Positions 5,438 to 6,189 of a DNA stretch of 6,189 nucleotides are shown piece by piece. Under the pieces are notes generated by a model, which was not told where the DNA came from, searched no databases, and worked only from the letters and a program-made list of their open reading frames with translations. A program made the translations under genes and the position numbers. Source of the DNA: an uncultured Methanobrevibacter sp. Its GTDB lineage: Archaea > Methanobacteriota > Methanobacteria > Methanobacteriales > Methanobacteriaceae. Positions within the stretch are counted from its first letter, which is position 1. The number at the start of each line of letters is the position of its first letter. The stretch spans positions 1-6,189 of the forward strand of contig NZ_CALDKF010000045.1 in assembly GCF_937898925.1 (NCBI RefSeq). Reading direction: 5' to 3'.

Positions 5438-5791
5438 TCAAAACTCCTTATTAAAAAAATCCAATATCTCTTTAGATTTATTTTTACTATCCTTCACTTT
5501 CTTTTCATTGAAATAAAGTTTATAATCAGCTTCATTCCGATTATTCCTGAGAATTTCTAATTTTTCTCCAATTTCCTTAGTTCCGTCTAAACCTTTAAAA
5601 TATTCTTTTAATTTATAATGGGAAATACTTGAGCCCATTTCACGATTGTTTTCTTTATTATAAATTTCCCTAGCTACCAAATAACAGGCATAATAAAAGC
5701 GGCCAATTGCTGACCTTTGATATTCCTCATCTTTTGAATATTTCCCTAAATGTTTGCCAACGGAAAAGAATTTTTCGCCACTAAAAGTCAT
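5438..5791 (-). CDS. HEPN-like protein, first gene of the minus-strand cluster
   Basis: A 117-residue all-helical protein. RSAIGRFYYACYLVAREIY at 26-44 matches the YY-A helix of HEPN proteins, followed by SSISHYKLKEYF at 54-65 and LRNNRNEADYKLYF at 81-94, ending in a Lys-rich helix. As in the HEPN protein at 3578-3949, the final motif is R85-x4-Y90 (RNEADY); H58 is eight residues after R50, so no R-x4-6-H motif exists. A HEPN assignment is from this skeleton, not from a search. The ATG at 5791 is chosen over TTG at 5794 because GATGAT, close to GGTGAT, ends three bases before it. Its partner is the small acidic protein that follows within about 10 bp, not a nucleotidyltransferase. It could be an RNase toxin, or a scaffold that binds nucleotide or RNA. 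Confidence 0.83.
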   Translation of the reverse strand: MTFSGEKFFSVGKHLGKYSKDEEYQRSAIGRFYYACYLVAREIYNKENNREMGSSISHYKLKEYFKGLDGTKEIGEKLEILRNNRNEADYKLYFNEKKVKDSKNKSKEILDFFNKEF

Positions 5792-5815
5792 CAAATCATC
5801 TCATATTAATGTTAA

Positions 5816-5849
5816 AAAAATTCTAGAATTTTTATTTTTCTTAATTAAA
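5816..5849 (-). promoter_or_regulatory. 18-bp perfect palindrome and TATA-like box before the HEPN-partner pair
   Basis: AAAAATTCT-AGAATTTTT (5816-5833) is a perfect palindrome 24 bp before the HEPN start. Eight bases upstream of it, on the minus strand, is TTTAATTA (5849-5842), a weak TATA-like box; the expected start site falls within the palindrome. A better-looking TTTATATA at 5883-5876 would give a longer leader of about 65 nt, so the promoter is not settled. Confidence 0.4.
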
Positions 5850-6109
5850 GCCTATTTGAGTATCTGTTTTAATCATATATAAATATTATAGTTTTATATG
5901 GCTATTAAATTGATATAATTTTGTAAAATTAAAATTAAACTGTTAAAAATCCTTTAAAATTTTATAAATAGTTTACCATTTATAAAAAATTCTATTTTAA
6001 AATCTTTAAAAATAAAAATAAGTAATAAGAATATGAAAAAAATATTCTTAAATTAAAAGAAGAGAAAAATCTAAAAAAAAGTTTTGCCATTCACAGCTAT
6101 TAAAAAAAT
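5850..6109. other. Gene-free AT-rich stretch upstream of the HEPN cluster
   Basis: No reading frame here has gene-like composition on either strand. Apart from the promoter candidates, it holds an inverted repeat with 10-bp arms TTTTATAAAT-N8-ATTTATAAAA (5960-5987), weakly enclosed by TTTAAAAT (5953-5960) and ATTTTAAA (5994-6001), and the hairpin at 6026-6050. With almost only A and T, much of this may be chance. Confidence 0.45.
6010..6108 (-). terminator. Terminator region of the gene entering from the right
   Basis: On the minus strand, T7 (6108-6102) comes one base after the stop codon region, T8 follows at 6080-6073, and then a perfect 9-bp hairpin TAAGAATAT-N7-ATATTCTTA (6050-6026) with T-rich sequence after it. 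Together these are strong oligo-T signals for ending the transcript of the truncated gene. Confidence 0.55.
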
Positions 6110-6189
6110 TTAATCTGAAATCAATTTAAATAATCTAATGAACTTCTCATCAATGTCCTCTTCTTCAGCATATAAAGCCAAGTATTGTG
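6110..6189 (-). CDS. C-terminal 25 codons of a gene cut by the right edge
   Basis: A minus-strand frame is open from the window edge to TAA at 6112-6110. It encodes an acidic amphipathic end containing ALYAEEEDIDEKFIRLFKL and finishing ISD. Gene-like composition, the abrupt drop to AT-only sequence after the stop, and the oligo-T runs that follow support a real gene end. The other two minus frames are less protein-like. Too little is present to name the product. Confidence 0.6.
   Translation of the reverse strand, partial: QYLALYAEEEDIDEKFIRLFKLISD

Noticed and set aside
1..6189. tRNA, rRNA, transposase or attachment sites
   Set aside because: I saw no GC-rich cloverleaf, rRNA-like segment, transposase frame or terminal repeat pair on either strand.

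Overview
The window is very AT-rich and looks like a piece of an archaeal chromosome, most probably a Methanobacteriales methanogen such as Methanobrevibacter (inferred from style, not from a marker gene). The supporting signs are TATA-like boxes about 40-60 bp before start codons, oligo-T stretches after stop codons, and a recurrent Shine-Dalgarno context of the form (G)GTGAT-N3-ATG. All genes except one lie on the minus strand.

Left part (1-1666): a minus-strand pair made of a zinc-ribbon/helical protein (1079-1666) and, downstream of it, a TelA-family protein (1-871, C-terminus cut by the window edge). A 207-bp gap separates them. It holds a degenerate 12-14 bp tandem repeat, a T-rich stretch and a separate telA promoter with a 20-bp inverted repeat. 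The open forward frames across 12-929 are shadows of telA.

Middle (1667-3577): an AT-rich divergent intergenic region, then the only plus-strand gene, a complete PLP-dependent O-acetylhomoserine sulfhydrylase (metY, 2005-3288). A hairpin/oligo-T terminator follows it, and then 200 bp of gene-free DNA rich in inverted repeats.

Right part (3578-5791, minus strand): a compact toxin-antitoxin-like or defence-like cluster of five genes. In transcription order these are a HEPN-like protein, a small acidic partner protein, a 216-residue protein of unknown family, a minimal nucleotidyltransferase (MNT) and a second HEPN protein of the UPF0332 type. The MNT-HEPN pair overlaps by 8 bp and resembles a type VII toxin-antitoxin pair. 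The HEPN-partner pair is separated by about 10 bp. Both HEPN proteins have R-x4-Y (RxxADY) where classical HEPN RNases carry R-x4-6-H. The 216-residue gene sits between the two modules and has its own promoter. Several of these promoters have palindromes at a nearly constant distance from the TATA-like box, which suggests operator control.

Right edge (5792-6189): an AT-rich gene-free stretch with hairpins and oligo-T signals, then the last 25 codons of another minus-strand gene that enters from beyond the window.
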